DNA of 64,000 bases from Anaerolineales bacterium. Lineage in GTDB: Bacteria > Chloroflexota > Anaerolineae > Anaerolineales > Villigracilaceae. The stretch covers positions 1 through 64,000 of the forward strand of contig JAEURJ010000009.1 in assembly GCA_016789305.1 (NCBI GenBank), in the 5' to 3' direction. Positions within the stretch are counted from its first letter, which is position 1. Each line of letters begins with the position of its first letter. This document shows positions 1 to 9,367 of the stretch, piece by piece. The position numbers and the translations under genes were made by a program. The notes under the pieces were generated by a model that saw only the letters and a program-made list of their open reading frames with translations, did no database searches and was not told the DNA's origin.

Positions 1-107
1 AACCCTTTCTCTATGACTGCCAGCATCTGCTCGAAGGTTTCGCGCTGGACACCCGTTAGTCGTTTGAAGTCGCTATCTTTTAGTTGTTTGATGGTTTCAT
101 AATTCAT
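1..107 (-). CDS. IS transposase, N-terminal part (runs off the window)
   Basis: Reading the minus strand from the ATG at 107 gives 35 codons that stay open to the window edge. They begin MNYETIKQLKDSDFKRLTG and continue VQRETFEQMLAVIEKG. This resembles the helix-turn-helix start of IS5/IS4-type DDE transposases (HTH_Tnp_4-like). The catalytic DDE part lies outside the window. The DNA just upstream of the ATG, up to about position 141, looks like the end of the element, because the ABC-transporter frame resumes there. Family assignment rests on a short stretch and is tentative. Confidence 0.6.
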   Translation of the reverse strand, partial: MNYETIKQLKDSDFKRLTGVQRETFEQMLAVIEKG

Positions 108-143
108 GCGCCTATTATGGCACACTTATGCAAGAGGTCTAAT
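108..143. mobile_element. Putative right end of the IS element and junction with host gene
   Basis: Between the transposase ATG and the point where the ABC ATPase frame resumes are about 36 bp, which on the minus strand begin AGACCTCTTGCATAAGTGTG. This is the expected place for the terminal inverted repeat. A CTAA at the junction, around 140-144, could be a target duplication of the IS5 type. The other end is outside the window, so neither the inverted repeat nor the duplication can be confirmed. Confidence 0.45.
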
Positions 144-500
144 ATTGAATTGCTTTTGCGCATCAAAGGCGATGAATATGAAGCGCGGCATCAACGCGCA
201 TTGGAATGTTTGGATATCGTGGGGCTGGGCAAGTGGAAGGATCATCGCCCGTACGAAATGTCCGGCGGACAGCAGCAGCGTGTGGCAATCGCGCGCGCGC
301 TGGCCAACCATGCACAATTGATCCTTGCTGATGAACCCACCGGCGAATTGGATAGCAAAACCACGCGCGAACTGCTCACCTTCTTCCGCGAACTGATCGA
401 AAGTCAACACATCACCATGTTGATGGTCTCACACGACTCGCTCGTCGATCAATATGTGCATCAAGTATTGACGTTGAAGGATGGAGTGATCACAGAATGA
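141..500 (+). pseudogene. ABC transporter ATP-binding subunit, C-terminal remnant
   Basis: The open frame from about 141 encodes the second half of a LolD/MacB-type ABC ATPase: the signature SGGQQQRVAIARAL, Walker B LILADEPTGELD, and the switch histidine in MLMVSHD. The N-terminal half with the Walker A loop and Q-loop is missing. Instead, the upstream DNA is the end of an IS element with a transposase start on the other strand. The gene is therefore disrupted, and unless the two halves are rejoined the product cannot bind ATP normally. Its stop overlaps the start of the GH3 gene (ATGA), so the two were probably co-transcribed before the insertion. Confidence 0.75.
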
Positions 501-2470
501 TCAAGCGAATGTTCACTCTCTTTCTGCTGACATCGTTTCTCCTGACCTCCTGCAGCAATGGAGCAACTGCAACACATGTATCCACGGAAGCCACGGAAAC
601 TCCCATGCAGGATTTTGGATCGGTTATTTATACCGACCCATCCCAACCCGTGGAAGCACGCATCGAAGATCTTTTGAAGCGCATGACGATGGATGAAAAG
701 ATCGGCCAGATGACGCAGGTGGAAAAGAACAGCATTCAGCCGGGCGACATCACCCGATATGCCATCGGTTCGATCTTGAGCGGCGGCGGTGGATCTCCAT
801 CGCAAAATACTGTGCAGGATTGGTACGCGATGGTTGAGGTGTATCAGGACGAGGCGCTCAAAACACGGCTGGGCATCCCCATGATCTATGGAGTGGATGC
901 GGTGCATGGTCATGGCAATTTGATGAACGCCACCATCTTTCCGCACAACATTGGGTTGGGAGCCACCAACGACCCGGCATTGGTCGAGCGGATCGGACGT
1001 GCCACAGCGGAAGAAATACTCGCCAGCGGCATCCCGTGGAATTTTGCACCGGTCATCGCGGTGGTGCAGGATGTGCGCTGGGGACGAACCTATGAAGGCT
1101 ACGGCGAAGAGACCCAGTTGGTATCCACATTGGGCACGGCATATATCAAAGGGATGCAAACATTACAGGAAGATGATGTGTTTTCACAGGGTCAGACTTT
1201 ATTTACATTGGCAACTCCTAAACATTTTATCGGTGACGGCGCAACTATTTGGGCATCTTCACGCACAGAAAATTACAAACTGGATCAAGGCAACATGCAG
1301 GTACCGGAAGACGTCCTGCGCAATTTATATCTCCCCCCTTATCAAAGTGCTGTGGATGCCGGCGCGATGAATGTAATGGCCTCCTTCAGCAGTTGGAAGG
1401 GAACCAAGATGCACGCGCAACAGCCGTTGTTGACGAAGATCCTGAAAAACGAAATGGGCTTCGACGGGTTTATTGTTTCAGACTGGCAGGCCATTGACCA
1501 AATCCACCCTGATGATTATTATGCATCGGTTGTCACTGCGGTGAATGCGGGTATCGACATGAACATGGTGCCCTACGACTACGTCAAATTCATCGAGACG
1601 ATGCAGCAAGCCGTGATCAACGAGGATATTCCTGAAGCGCGCATTGACGATGCGGTCCGCCGCATCCTGCGCGTCAAATTCGACCTGGGCCTGTTCGAAC
1701 ATCCCATGCCGGATCCAGGCTATCAGGGAAGTGTGCGCTCGCGCGAGCATTTGGAACTGGCGCGTCAGGCTGTGCGGGAATCTCTGGTGCTGCTCACAAA
1801 TCAAAACAACATCCTGCCGCTAGCCAAGGATACACCGGTTATTTTTGTGGCTGGGCAGGGAGCAAACGATCTTGGCCTGCAATCCGGCGGCTGGACCCTC
1901 GAATGGCAGGGCAAGCCTGGTAACAACAACGAAGGCACCACAATTCTGAGCGCAATGCGGGCCGCGTTGAATCCTGATTCGCGCATCGAATACAACAGCG
2001 AAGGCGACTTCAGCGAATTCAAGAATGAGGATGAGTCTCCACTCATCGCGGATGTTGGCATCGTCGTGATTGCCGAAAAGCCATATGCCGAAGGTGTGGG
2101 CGACAAAGCCGATATCTCATTAACTGAGGCGGAAGTTAAGTTGATCACGCAGGCAAAGAAACAAAGCAAGTCGTTGGTCGTGATTCTGTTGTCCGGCCGC
2201 CCGCGTGTGATCACCAATCAACTTCCGCTGGCCGATGCCTGGGTCGCGGCATGGTTGCCCGGCACAGAAGGCGGCGGCATCGTGGACGTGCTCCTTGGCG
2301 ACTTCCCGTTCACCGGCAAACTTTCGTACAGCTGGCCGCACTCCAACGATCAGCTGCCGATCAACATCAATAACTCGGCAAATAAAACAGGCTGCGATGC
2401 TCCGCTCTTCCCATTTGGCTATGGACTGACGAACGCTGAAGCATCGCCTGAAATTTTGGAATGTGATTGA
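497..2470 (+). CDS. GH3 family beta-glucosidase, lipoprotein
   Basis: The 657-residue protein starts with a lipoprotein signal peptide ending in LTSC (C19), so it is probably anchored outside the cytoplasmic membrane. The GH3 pattern is clear: an N-terminal TIM-barrel domain with an IYGVDAVHGHGN stretch, and GFIVSDWQAI carrying the catalytic nucleophile D329. The C-terminal alpha/beta sandwich has YAEGVGD in the region of the acid/base glutamate. Family members release glucose from the non-reducing end of beta-glucans and cello-oligosaccharides. The start overlaps the disrupted ABC gene by 4 nt, and a GH94 phosphorylase follows after 51 nt. Together they suggest degradation of beta-glucan outside the cell followed by intracellular phosphorolysis. 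Exact substrate cannot be told. Confidence 0.9.
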   Translation: MIKRMFTLFLLTSFLLTSCSNGATATHVSTEATETPMQDFGSVIYTDPSQPVEARIEDLLKRMTMDEKIGQMTQVEKNSIQPGDITRYAIGSILSGGGGSPSQNTVQDWYAMVEVYQDEALKTRLGIPMIYGVDAVHGHGNLMNATIFPHNIGLGATNDPALVERIGRATAEEILASGIPWNFAPVIAVVQDVRWGRTYEGYGEETQLVSTLGTAYIKGMQTLQEDDVFSQGQTLFTLATPKHFIGDGATIWASSRTENYKLDQGNMQVPEDVLRNLYLPPYQSAVDAGAMNVMASFSSWKGTKMHAQQPLLTKILKNEMGFDGFIVSDWQAIDQIHPDDYYASVVTAVNAGIDMNMVPYDYVKFIETMQQAVINEDIPEARIDDAVRRILRVKFDLGLFEHPMPDPGYQGSVRSREHLELARQAVRESLVLLTNQNNILPLAKDTPVIFVAGQGANDLGLQSGGWTLEWQGKPGNNNEGTTILSAMRAALNPDSRIEYNSEGDFSEFKNEDESPLIADVGIVVIAEKPYAEGVGDKADISLTEAEVKLITQAKKQSKSLVVILLSGRPRVITNQLPLADAWVAAWLPGTEGGGIVDVLLGDFPFTGKLSYSWPHSNDQLPININNSANKTGCDAPLFPFGYGLTNAEASPEILECD

Positions 2471-2521
2471 TCAAAAAAAATTAACTTGTCATTATTTATC
2501 AAGAAAAGGATATGAAACATC

Positions 2522-4969
2522 ATGAAATACGGACACTTTGACGACGCAGCACGAGAATATGTAATCACACGCCCCGATACGCCACTGCCCTGGATCAACT
2601 ACCTTGGCAGCGAGGCTTATTTCGGGCTGATGTCCAACACCGCCGGCGGATATTCCTTCTACAAGGATGCACGCCTGCGCCGCCTGACGCGCTATCGCTA
2701 CAACAATTCCCCTCTCGATATGGGTGGGCGCTATTTGTACCTGCGCGATAACAAGAGTGGAAAATATTGGTCTCCATCATGGATGCCCACACGCACCAAA
2801 CTCGATGAATACGAATGCCGCCACGGGCAGGGTTACACCGTCATTACTTCAAAATTAAACGGGATCAAATCCTCCACCCGTTACTTTGTGCCGCTCGGGG
2901 AATCGCTCGAGATCTGGCAGACGACCCTAACCAACGAAACCGCCTCTCCCGTGGACCTGAGCCTGTTCTCCGCCATTGAGTTTTGTCTATGGGAGGCCAA
3001 CGACGACAACACGAACTTCCAACGCAATTATTCCATCGGTCAGGTGGAGATCGTGGACGATGTGATCTATCACAAGACCGAATACCGCGAACGCCGCGAT
3101 CACTTTGCCTACTTCGCCTGCTCCGAAAAGATCGAAGGCTTCGATACGCAGCGCGAAACCTTCCTCGGCTCCTACCGGGGCTGGAACGAGCCCACGGTCG
3201 TGGAAAACGGCAAGTCACAAAATTCAATTGCCAATGGATGGCAATTGGTCGGCTCACATCATGTGAAGGTCAGTTTGAAACCCGGCGAGCAGAAACAGAT
3301 CATCTTCGTCCTCGGCTATCAGGAAAACCCCAAGGATGACAAATTCGACCCGCCCGGGTCGCAGGTGATCAACAAAAGATCCGCGCAGCAGACATTGAAA
3401 AAATATTTACAACAAGCCAATGCAGACAAAGCATTTGCTGAGCTGCGCGATTACTGGACAATGCTGCTCGGCAAGATGCAGGTGGCCACGCCCGATGAAG
3501 ACACCAACCGCATGGTCAACATCTGGAATGCCTATCAATGCATGGTGACCTTTAACATGAGCCGCTCTGCTTCCTACTTTGAAAGCGGAATCGGACGCGG
3601 CATGGGCTTCCGCGATTCCAATCAAGACCTGCTCGGATTTGTGCACATGATCCCCGAACGCGCCCGCGAACGCATTCTCGATTTATCAGCAACACAATTA
3701 AAGAACGGCGGCGCCTTTCATCAATATCAACCGCTCACCAAGCGTGGCAACAACGACGTCGGTTCCGGCTTCAACGACGATCCCGCCTGGCTGGTATTGG
3801 GCGTTTCCGCCTACATCAAGGAAAGCGGAGACTGGTCGATTCTTGATGAGCCGGTGCAATACGAAAATGAAGCAGGAACAGAATCCCCGCTTTACGAACA
3901 TTTACAGCGATCCATTCAGTACACGCTGGATCGTCTCGGTCCCAACAAACTTCCGCTCATCGGTCGCGCGGACTGGAATGACTGTCTCAATTTGAACTGT
4001 TTCTCCGACACGCCGGGTCAATCCTTCCAAACCACCACCAACAAGGATGGCACCACGGCGGAAAGTGTTTTTATCGCCGGGCTGTTCGTGCTGGCATGCA
4101 ACGAGATGAAAGGCCTGGCAGAACATCGCAAGGATAAAGCCGAAGCAGCCAAGGTCACCAAAGCAGCTGTTGACATGGAAAAAACCGTGTGGGCCGCAGG
4201 CTGGGATGGCGATTGGTTCCGCCGCGCGTATGATGATTTCGGTCATGTGCTCGGTTCAAAGGAAAACACCGAAGGCAGAATATTCATCGAACCGCAGGGC
4301 ATTTGTATTATGGCCGGGCTTGGTGTGGAGAATGGCAACGCGGTCAAGGCGTTGGACTCGGTGGCCGAACATCTCGCCACACCGCATGGCATCGTGTTAC
4401 AGCAGCCTGCTTTTAGCCAATACTATTTGCACCTCGGCGAGATTTCCTCCTATCCCCCGGGGTACAAGGAAAACGCCGGCATCTTCTGCCACACCAACCC
4501 GTGGATCATGATCGCAGAAGCCATCGTGGGGCGTGGCGACAAGGCGTTCGATTATTACAAACGCATCAATCCATCTGCTCGTGAAAATATTGGCGAATTG
4601 CACAAATGCGAGCCATATGTTTATGCCCAAATGATCGCTGGCAAGGATGCTGCGACTCACGGCGAGGCAAAAAACTCCTGGCTGACTGGCACCGCCGCGT
4701 GGAATTATTCCGCAATTACACAGTCCATCCTCGGCATTCGCCCCACATTGGATGGCTTGGAAGTTTCTCCATCCATCCCTGCGAGCTGGAACGGCTTCAC
4801 TGCCACACGCGTGTATCGCGGCGTGACCTACAACATCAGCGTGGAAAACCCCAAGCACGTCAGCTCAGGCGTGGCGAATGTTATAGTCAATGGCAAGCAG
4901 GTTGAAGGGAGTCTGATCCGCGCGGAGGCTGGAGCCAGGGAAGTGAATGTCAAAGTGGTGATGGGCTGA
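2522..4969 (+). CDS. GH94 cellobiose phosphorylase-like enzyme
   Basis: The 815-residue length matches cellobiose phosphorylases. The N-terminal beta-sandwich contains YGHFDDAAREYVITRPDTPL and WINYLGSEAYFGLMSNTAGG, both typical of GH94. The (alpha/alpha)6 domain has RADWNDCLNL, where D487 is the likely proton donor, and the C-terminal part has GTAAWNY before the last sandwich domain. There is no signal peptide, so it should act in the cytoplasm: cellobiose plus phosphate gives glucose 1-phosphate and glucose, saving one ATP compared with hydrolysis. An RBS-like AAAAGGA precedes the ATG. Cellodextrin or laminaribiose phosphorylase activity cannot be excluded from sequence alone. Confidence 0.92.
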   Translation: MKYGHFDDAAREYVITRPDTPLPWINYLGSEAYFGLMSNTAGGYSFYKDARLRRLTRYRYNNSPLDMGGRYLYLRDNKSGKYWSPSWMPTRTKLDEYECRHGQGYTVITSKLNGIKSSTRYFVPLGESLEIWQTTLTNETASPVDLSLFSAIEFCLWEANDDNTNFQRNYSIGQVEIVDDVIYHKTEYRERRDHFAYFACSEKIEGFDTQRETFLGSYRGWNEPTVVENGKSQNSIANGWQLVGSHHVKVSLKPGEQKQIIFVLGYQENPKDDKFDPPGSQVINKRSAQQTLKKYLQQANADKAFAELRDYWTMLLGKMQVATPDEDTNRMVNIWNAYQCMVTFNMSRSASYFESGIGRGMGFRDSNQDLLGFVHMIPERARERILDLSATQLKNGGAFHQYQPLTKRGNNDVGSGFNDDPAWLVLGVSAYIKESGDWSILDEPVQYENEAGTESPLYEHLQRSIQYTLDRLGPNKLPLIGRADWNDCLNLNCFSDTPGQSFQTTTNKDGTTAESVFIAGLFVLACNEMKGLAEHRKDKAEAAKVTKAAVDMEKTVWAAGWDGDWFRRAYDDFGHVLGSKENTEGRIFIEPQGICIMAGLGVENGNAVKALDSVAEHLATPHGIVLQQPAFSQYYLHLGEISSYPPGYKENAGIFCHTNPWIMIAEAIVGRGDKAFDYYKRINPSARENIGELHKCEPYVYAQMIAGKDAATHGEAKNSWLTGTAAWNYSAITQSILGIRPTLDGLEVSPSIPASWNGFTATRVYRGVTYNISVENPKHVSSGVANVIVNGKQVEGSLIRAEAGAREVNVKVVMG

Positions 4970-4972
4970 TCG

Positions 4973-5827
4973 ATGAGCGAATCCGCGCTTCCATTTGCAT
5001 CCATCCAGAATGATCTTTTGCGGCTTGATTATTTAACAAGCACCGGCCCGCGGATCGTTGGTTTGCATGTGAATGGCGTGGAAGGCAACCTGTTGGCGGA
5101 AACGCCGGATGCCCACTGGCCGACGCCGCACGGCGAATTCTATCTGCGCGGCGGACACCGCTTATGGACCGCGCCTGAAGATCCGTTTTATACATGTCCG
5201 GATGAAGAAGTAACCGTGTCGAATGCAAACGGAAAAATTGTGATTCAAGGCGCGACTGAAAAATCGGGCCTGCAAAAAGAGATTTCCATCCAATTGGATG
5301 GAAACTGTGTGCATCTTTCGAACAAGGTCACATGGCATGGAAAAGAATCCATCGAATTTGCCCTCTGGGGAATCACGCAGTTGCGACTGGGCGGAACAGC
5401 GTTCCTGCCGCTCGCCAATGTGGACAGCTTGCAACCGGACCGCAACCTCGTACTGTGGCCGTACACACACATCAAAGATAAACGGCTTGAAATTTACGAC
5501 GACATGATCCTGTTGCATGGAAAAGGAACAGACCATGCGTGCAAGATCGGAAACAAAAATACACACGGCTGGATCGCCTGCGCGATGGGAAATGTTCTAT
5601 TTACAAAAATCTTTGACACAAATCATGCTGGGATATATCCAGACATGAATTGCAATGTGGAAGCATATGTAAAAGATGCATGTATTGAACTGGAAACACT
5701 TGGTCCCTTACAACGATTACAACAAGGCGATTCCGCCGCATACAATGAAACATGGCAGATCACAACGGGGCATTTCCCCCCGACACTGGAAACGGCACGA
5801 TCGGTTCGTGAGCAATATCATCAATAA
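4973..5827 (+). CDS. DUF4380-like protein, galactose-mutarotase-like fold
   Basis: The 284-residue cytoplasmic protein follows the GH94 gene after 3 nt and precedes GH1, so it belongs to the glucan operon. It opens with PFASIQNDLLRLDYLTSTGP, later has the stretch FYLRGGHRLWTAPED, and ends with YPDMNCNVEAYV and a C-terminal ELETLGPL segment. These are the features I associate with DUF4380 proteins, related in fold to aldose 1-epimerases. A role in anomer interconversion of glucose or cellobiose released by the neighbouring enzymes is plausible but inferred from context. I cannot name catalytic residues with confidence. Confidence 0.65.
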   Translation: MSESALPFASIQNDLLRLDYLTSTGPRIVGLHVNGVEGNLLAETPDAHWPTPHGEFYLRGGHRLWTAPEDPFYTCPDEEVTVSNANGKIVIQGATEKSGLQKEISIQLDGNCVHLSNKVTWHGKESIEFALWGITQLRLGGTAFLPLANVDSLQPDRNLVLWPYTHIKDKRLEIYDDMILLHGKGTDHACKIGNKNTHGWIACAMGNVLFTKIFDTNHAGIYPDMNCNVEAYVKDACIELETLGPLQRLQQGDSAAYNETWQITTGHFPPTLETARSVREQYHQ

Positions 5828-5847
5828 AAGAATGATTGGAGAATGCA

Positions 5848-7209
5848 ATGGCAAATAAAATCGTTTTTCCTAAAAATTTCATCTGGGGTTCGGCAACCGC
5901 TTCCTATCAGATCGAGGGAGCCTGGAACAAGCACGGCAAGGGTGAATCAACCTGGGATCGTTTCACTCACACGCCCGGCAAGATCAGAAACAACGATAAC
6001 GGCGATGTTGCGAACGATCACTACAATTTATGGAAAAAAGATATTGCCTTGATGAAGAAACTCGGGCTGCAATCCTATCGTTTTTCGATCGCATGGCCGC
6101 GGGTGCTGCCGGCCGGTCGCGGCAAGGTCAACCAAAAGGGAATCGATTTTTACAGCAAGCTGGTGGATGGACTGCTTAAGGCGGGCATCACACCGTTTGC
6201 CACGCTTAATCATTGGGATATTCCCCAGACGCTGGAGGACGAAGGCGGCTGGCCGGTCCGCTCGACCGGGGATGCCTTCGTTGAGTTTACAGACGTGATC
6301 ACGCGGGCGCTCGGCGATCGTGTGAAGAGTTGGATCACCCACAACGAGCCTGCTGTTGTCGCATGGCTGGGCTATGAATTGGGCGTCCATGCACCCGGAC
6401 TCAAAGATCCGAAATTATCCCTGCTTGCCGCGCATCACCTGTTGGTATCGCATGGGCAGGCCGTGCCGGTGATTCGCAGTAACAGCAAGGATGCAGAGGC
6501 AGGCATTACGCTGAACATCGGATGGAAGGTTCCTGCTTCAAACAGCCGCATGGACATGGATTCCGCACGACTGGATGACGGTCGCTGGTTCCGTTGGTTT
6601 GCCGACCCCGTATATGGGCGTGGATATCCTGCCGATATGGTTGAATATTTTACGAAGTTGGGTGGTTTGCCGAATGGATTGGACTTTGTCAAACCCGGCG
6701 ACATGGAAACCATCGCCACCCCCACTGATTTCATGGGCCTCAATTACTACGGCCGCAATCTGCACCGTGTGGATGACCCGAAGAACGATCCGCAGATTTT
6801 CTTCCCACACCCAAAGACTCCGGAACATTGGACAGAAATGGATTGGGAGAATTATCCGCAAGGCTTGACCGGCGTTTTAAGCCGCGTTTATTTCAACTAC
6901 AACCCGCTCAAGATCTATCTGACCGAGAACGGTGCCAGCTATTCCACCGGGCCAGATGAAAATGGCAATGTCCCCGATGTTCATAGAACTAACTATCTGC
7001 GCACACATTTCGAAGCAGCACATCGTGCCATCCAGGCGGGCGTGCCTCTGGCGGGATATTTCGTCTGGTCTTTGATGGATAACTTCGAATGGTCGTTCGG
7101 CTACGCCCAGCGCTTCGGCATTGTATGGGTCAACTTCGAAACACAGGAGCGCATCTTGAAAGACAGCGCCAAGTGGTATAAAGCGGTGATCAAGAAAAAT
7201 GGATTCTAA
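5848..7209 (+). CDS. GH1 family beta-glucosidase
   Basis: The 453-residue protein has all GH1 hallmarks: FIWGSATASYQIEGAW at the N-terminus, TLNHWDIPQ, the acid/base E167 in THNEP, the nucleophile E360 in YLTENGAS, and VWSLMDNFEWSFGY near the end. The ATG at 5848 is chosen because GGAG lies 6 nt upstream and the family's N-terminus begins there; an earlier in-frame TTG at 5836 is less likely. It is cytoplasmic and should hydrolyse cellobiose or other beta-glucosides. With GH94 in the same operon the cell can split cellobiose by phosphorolysis or hydrolysis. Confidence 0.95.
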   Translation: MANKIVFPKNFIWGSATASYQIEGAWNKHGKGESTWDRFTHTPGKIRNNDNGDVANDHYNLWKKDIALMKKLGLQSYRFSIAWPRVLPAGRGKVNQKGIDFYSKLVDGLLKAGITPFATLNHWDIPQTLEDEGGWPVRSTGDAFVEFTDVITRALGDRVKSWITHNEPAVVAWLGYELGVHAPGLKDPKLSLLAAHHLLVSHGQAVPVIRSNSKDAEAGITLNIGWKVPASNSRMDMDSARLDDGRWFRWFADPVYGRGYPADMVEYFTKLGGLPNGLDFVKPGDMETIATPTDFMGLNYYGRNLHRVDDPKNDPQIFFPHPKTPEHWTEMDWENYPQGLTGVLSRVYFNYNPLKIYLTENGASYSTGPDENGNVPDVHRTNYLRTHFEAAHRAIQAGVPLAGYFVWSLMDNFEWSFGYAQRFGIVWVNFETQERILKDSAKWYKAVIKKNGF

Positions 7210-7219
7210 AAAATAGTCC

Positions 7220-8401
7220 CTAAGTAGCTTTTGGCCTTGTCCACCACAGGCATACAATACTGATCGCATATCCTGTGGCGGATAAGGCATATAACCAGCG
7301 GGCTCCGATCACATCAAAGATCGTTCCGGAGATGGGGCCCGCAATAATGTTAACCATCCCGGCAATGGTCACAGAGAACAAAGCCAATACAGTACCTGTC
7401 TCGGCAGGCCGGGTGCGGCTGGTGACCAGGCCAATGAAACAAATGGTGTAAAAGCTGAATGCAACGCCGCCGATGAAACGGATCACCATGATCGTTGCAA
7501 TGTAAGGAAGGATCAAAACCGCAAGGCGCTGGGCAAGAGTCAATGAAAGGGCAATGAGCATCAATCGGTGCACACCCACCCTGCGGGCAATGCGGTCAGC
7601 ATAGATCATGAAGGGAAGCTCCACCACGGCGCTGAGAATTCCCGCCACTGAGATCAATTGTTTGGATGCGCCAAGTTGGGATAAAAACACGTTTTCAAAT
7701 TGCAATACGCCGTTATTCATGAAGCCAATGACAACAAGGGCGATTGCAAAACCAAGCAGGGTGCGGTCCTGCCAGACAAGTTTTATCGAATCAAGTGTGG
7801 TTGTTTTCGGCTGGTCGACAACTTGCTGGGATGTAAAAAAGTGAGGCTGGATCTGCCTGATCACCAACGATGCGATCAGCCACATGACCATCACACCACT
7901 GAAGGCTGCGATATACCCGAAGTGCGCAACCAGCCATCCCGAAGAAAGAAGCGAGACGATCCAGCCAAGTGAGCCGAACATGCGCACACCGCCGTAGCCG
8001 GAATCAAAATCCTTGGCCACCAGCACTGCCATCGAATCTGAGATTGGTACAATGCCGGACGCGGAAAGGGAATGGAGAAAGACGACGATCAGAATCCAGA
8101 TGAAAGCAGCCTGGAGGCCAATGGTGAAATACATCAAGCCGCCAACGATCAGCATTCCCTGTAAAAAACGGCGGGCCAGCGGATGTTTTTTGACGTGGCC
8201 CACCCACAGTGGTGAAACGACCATGCCGACCACTGCGCTGACCGAGGAGATAACACCGATCTGTTTACCATTTAACCCGAGGCTGACGTAAAAGAGATTC
8301 ATGAATGGAAGGATGAATCCCCAACCTCCCATGAAACAAAAATAGTAAAGTCTGGCAAAGAAGAGATCGTTGAACAACAGCGCAGTATTGTTTATCTTCA
8401 T
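7220..8401 (-). CDS. MFS transporter, LacY/NupG-like
   Basis: About 393 residues with roughly 12 hydrophobic helices, read convergently with the GH1 gene (only 10 nt between the stops). The N-terminus LYYFCFMGGWGFILPFMNLF and the spacing resemble the MFS_1-like group that includes sugar and nucleoside proton symporters. The start at 8401 (MKINNTALLF) is favoured over an in-frame ATG at 8425. It lies divergently from the ABC permease genes with 57 nt between. A role in uptake or efflux of sugars from the glucan cluster is suggested by position only. Confidence 0.75.
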   Translation of the reverse strand: MKINNTALLFNDLFFARLYYFCFMGGWGFILPFMNLFYVSLGLNGKQIGVISSVSAVVGMVVSPLWVGHVKKHPLARRFLQGMLIVGGLMYFTIGLQAAFIWILIVVFLHSLSASGIVPISDSMAVLVAKDFDSGYGGVRMFGSLGWIVSLLSSGWLVAHFGYIAAFSGVMVMWLIASLVIRQIQPHFFTSQQVVDQPKTTTLDSIKLVWQDRTLLGFAIALVVIGFMNNGVLQFENVFLSQLGASKQLISVAGILSAVVELPFMIYADRIARRVGVHRLMLIALSLTLAQRLAVLILPYIATIMVIRFIGGVAFSFYTICFIGLVTSRTRPAETGTVLALFSVTIAGMVNIIAGPISGTIFDVIGARWLYALSATGYAISIVCLWWTRPKAT

Positions 8402-8458
8402 TATTAAGCAGGCGAAGTATAACATCCTTGAAATACTTCAACGGAAAGGGAAGAGAAC

Positions 8459-9367
8459 TTGAAAAAAAGAATTCGCAAATCGCAGGCCCGCTACAACCGC
8501 ATCTTCGGGCTCGCATTGATCTCCCCATGGCTGGTCGGTTTGATATTTTTCAAATTATTGCCCATCCTTGCTTCGTTGGGAATCTCGTTTACCGATTTCC
8601 AGTTATTGACTCCCGGGGCTACCAAATTTATCGGGTTGGACAATTACATCCGTTTGTTTCATGATTACGGCGTGGGCTACGTGTTATTTGAAACCATCTC
8701 ATTAGGCATCACAACCATTCCGCTTCAACTCGCGGCGTCGATTGGTCTGGCGGCCCTGTTGAGTAACAGCCAGTTGAAGTTTGGAAATACGATGCGCACG
8801 TTGTTCTTTTTGCCGAGCATCATCCCCGGCGTGGCGATCTTCTTCATGTGGATCGGTTTCGTGGACCCCGGCACCGGCTGGTTGAACAAACTCATTTTGC
8901 AGCCACTTGGGTTGAACGGCTTCAACGACTTGTATTCCGATGGAGCGATCGCTTTTCTTTTCAGCATCAGCTCGCTATGGTCGGTGGGTCCCGGCATGTT
9001 GATCATGTTGGGCGCGTTTCAGGGACTGCCTCCCGAAATCCAGGAGGCGGCGCGGGTCGATGGTGCTGGTCCGCTGGTGCGCTTTTTCTACATCACACTT
9101 CCACTCATCTCGCCTGCAATTTTCTTTTCCATCGTCATCAATCTGATTTCGATCTTTGGCGGCGTAGTGCTGCTCGACCGTGGCAACGTCTTTAGCGGCA
9201 GCTTTTCGCCGTACGATGGATATGTTTCCTATATCCTTTTTGATGAGAGAGATCTTGGATACGCCGCCAGCCTCGCCTGGTTCTTCCTTATTCTTGTGAT
9301 GATCGTGATCGGTCTTTTATTTTCAAGCGCACGTAAATGGGTATATTACCCGGATCGGGATGCATAA
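8459..9367 (+). CDS. Sugar ABC transporter permease, MalF-type
   Basis: The 302-residue integral membrane protein has about six helices and the cytoplasmic EAA loop EAARVDGAGPLVRFFYITLP, which contacts the ATPase subunit. It begins at a TTG preceded by GGGAAGAGA, and the next permease overlaps it by 8 nt. It belongs to the carbohydrate uptake transporter group (CUT1, MalF/UgpA type). No substrate-binding protein or ATPase gene is adjacent, so these must be encoded elsewhere, or a shared MsmK-like ATPase is used. Beta-glucosides are the likely cargo given the neighbouring enzymes, but this is inference. Confidence 0.85.
   Translation: MKKRIRKSQARYNRIFGLALISPWLVGLIFFKLLPILASLGISFTDFQLLTPGATKFIGLDNYIRLFHDYGVGYVLFETISLGITTIPLQLAASIGLAALLSNSQLKFGNTMRTLFFLPSIIPGVAIFFMWIGFVDPGTGWLNKLILQPLGLNGFNDLYSDGAIAFLFSISSLWSVGPGMLIMLGAFQGLPPEIQEAARVDGAGPLVRFFYITLPLISPAIFFSIVINLISIFGGVVLLDRGNVFSGSFSPYDGYVSYILFDERDLGYAASLAWFFLILVMIVIGLLFSSARKWVYYPDRDA

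Noticed and set aside
461..1159. 232-codon open frame on the minus strand
   Set aside because: Antisense to the GH3 gene, Cys/His-rich, no family.
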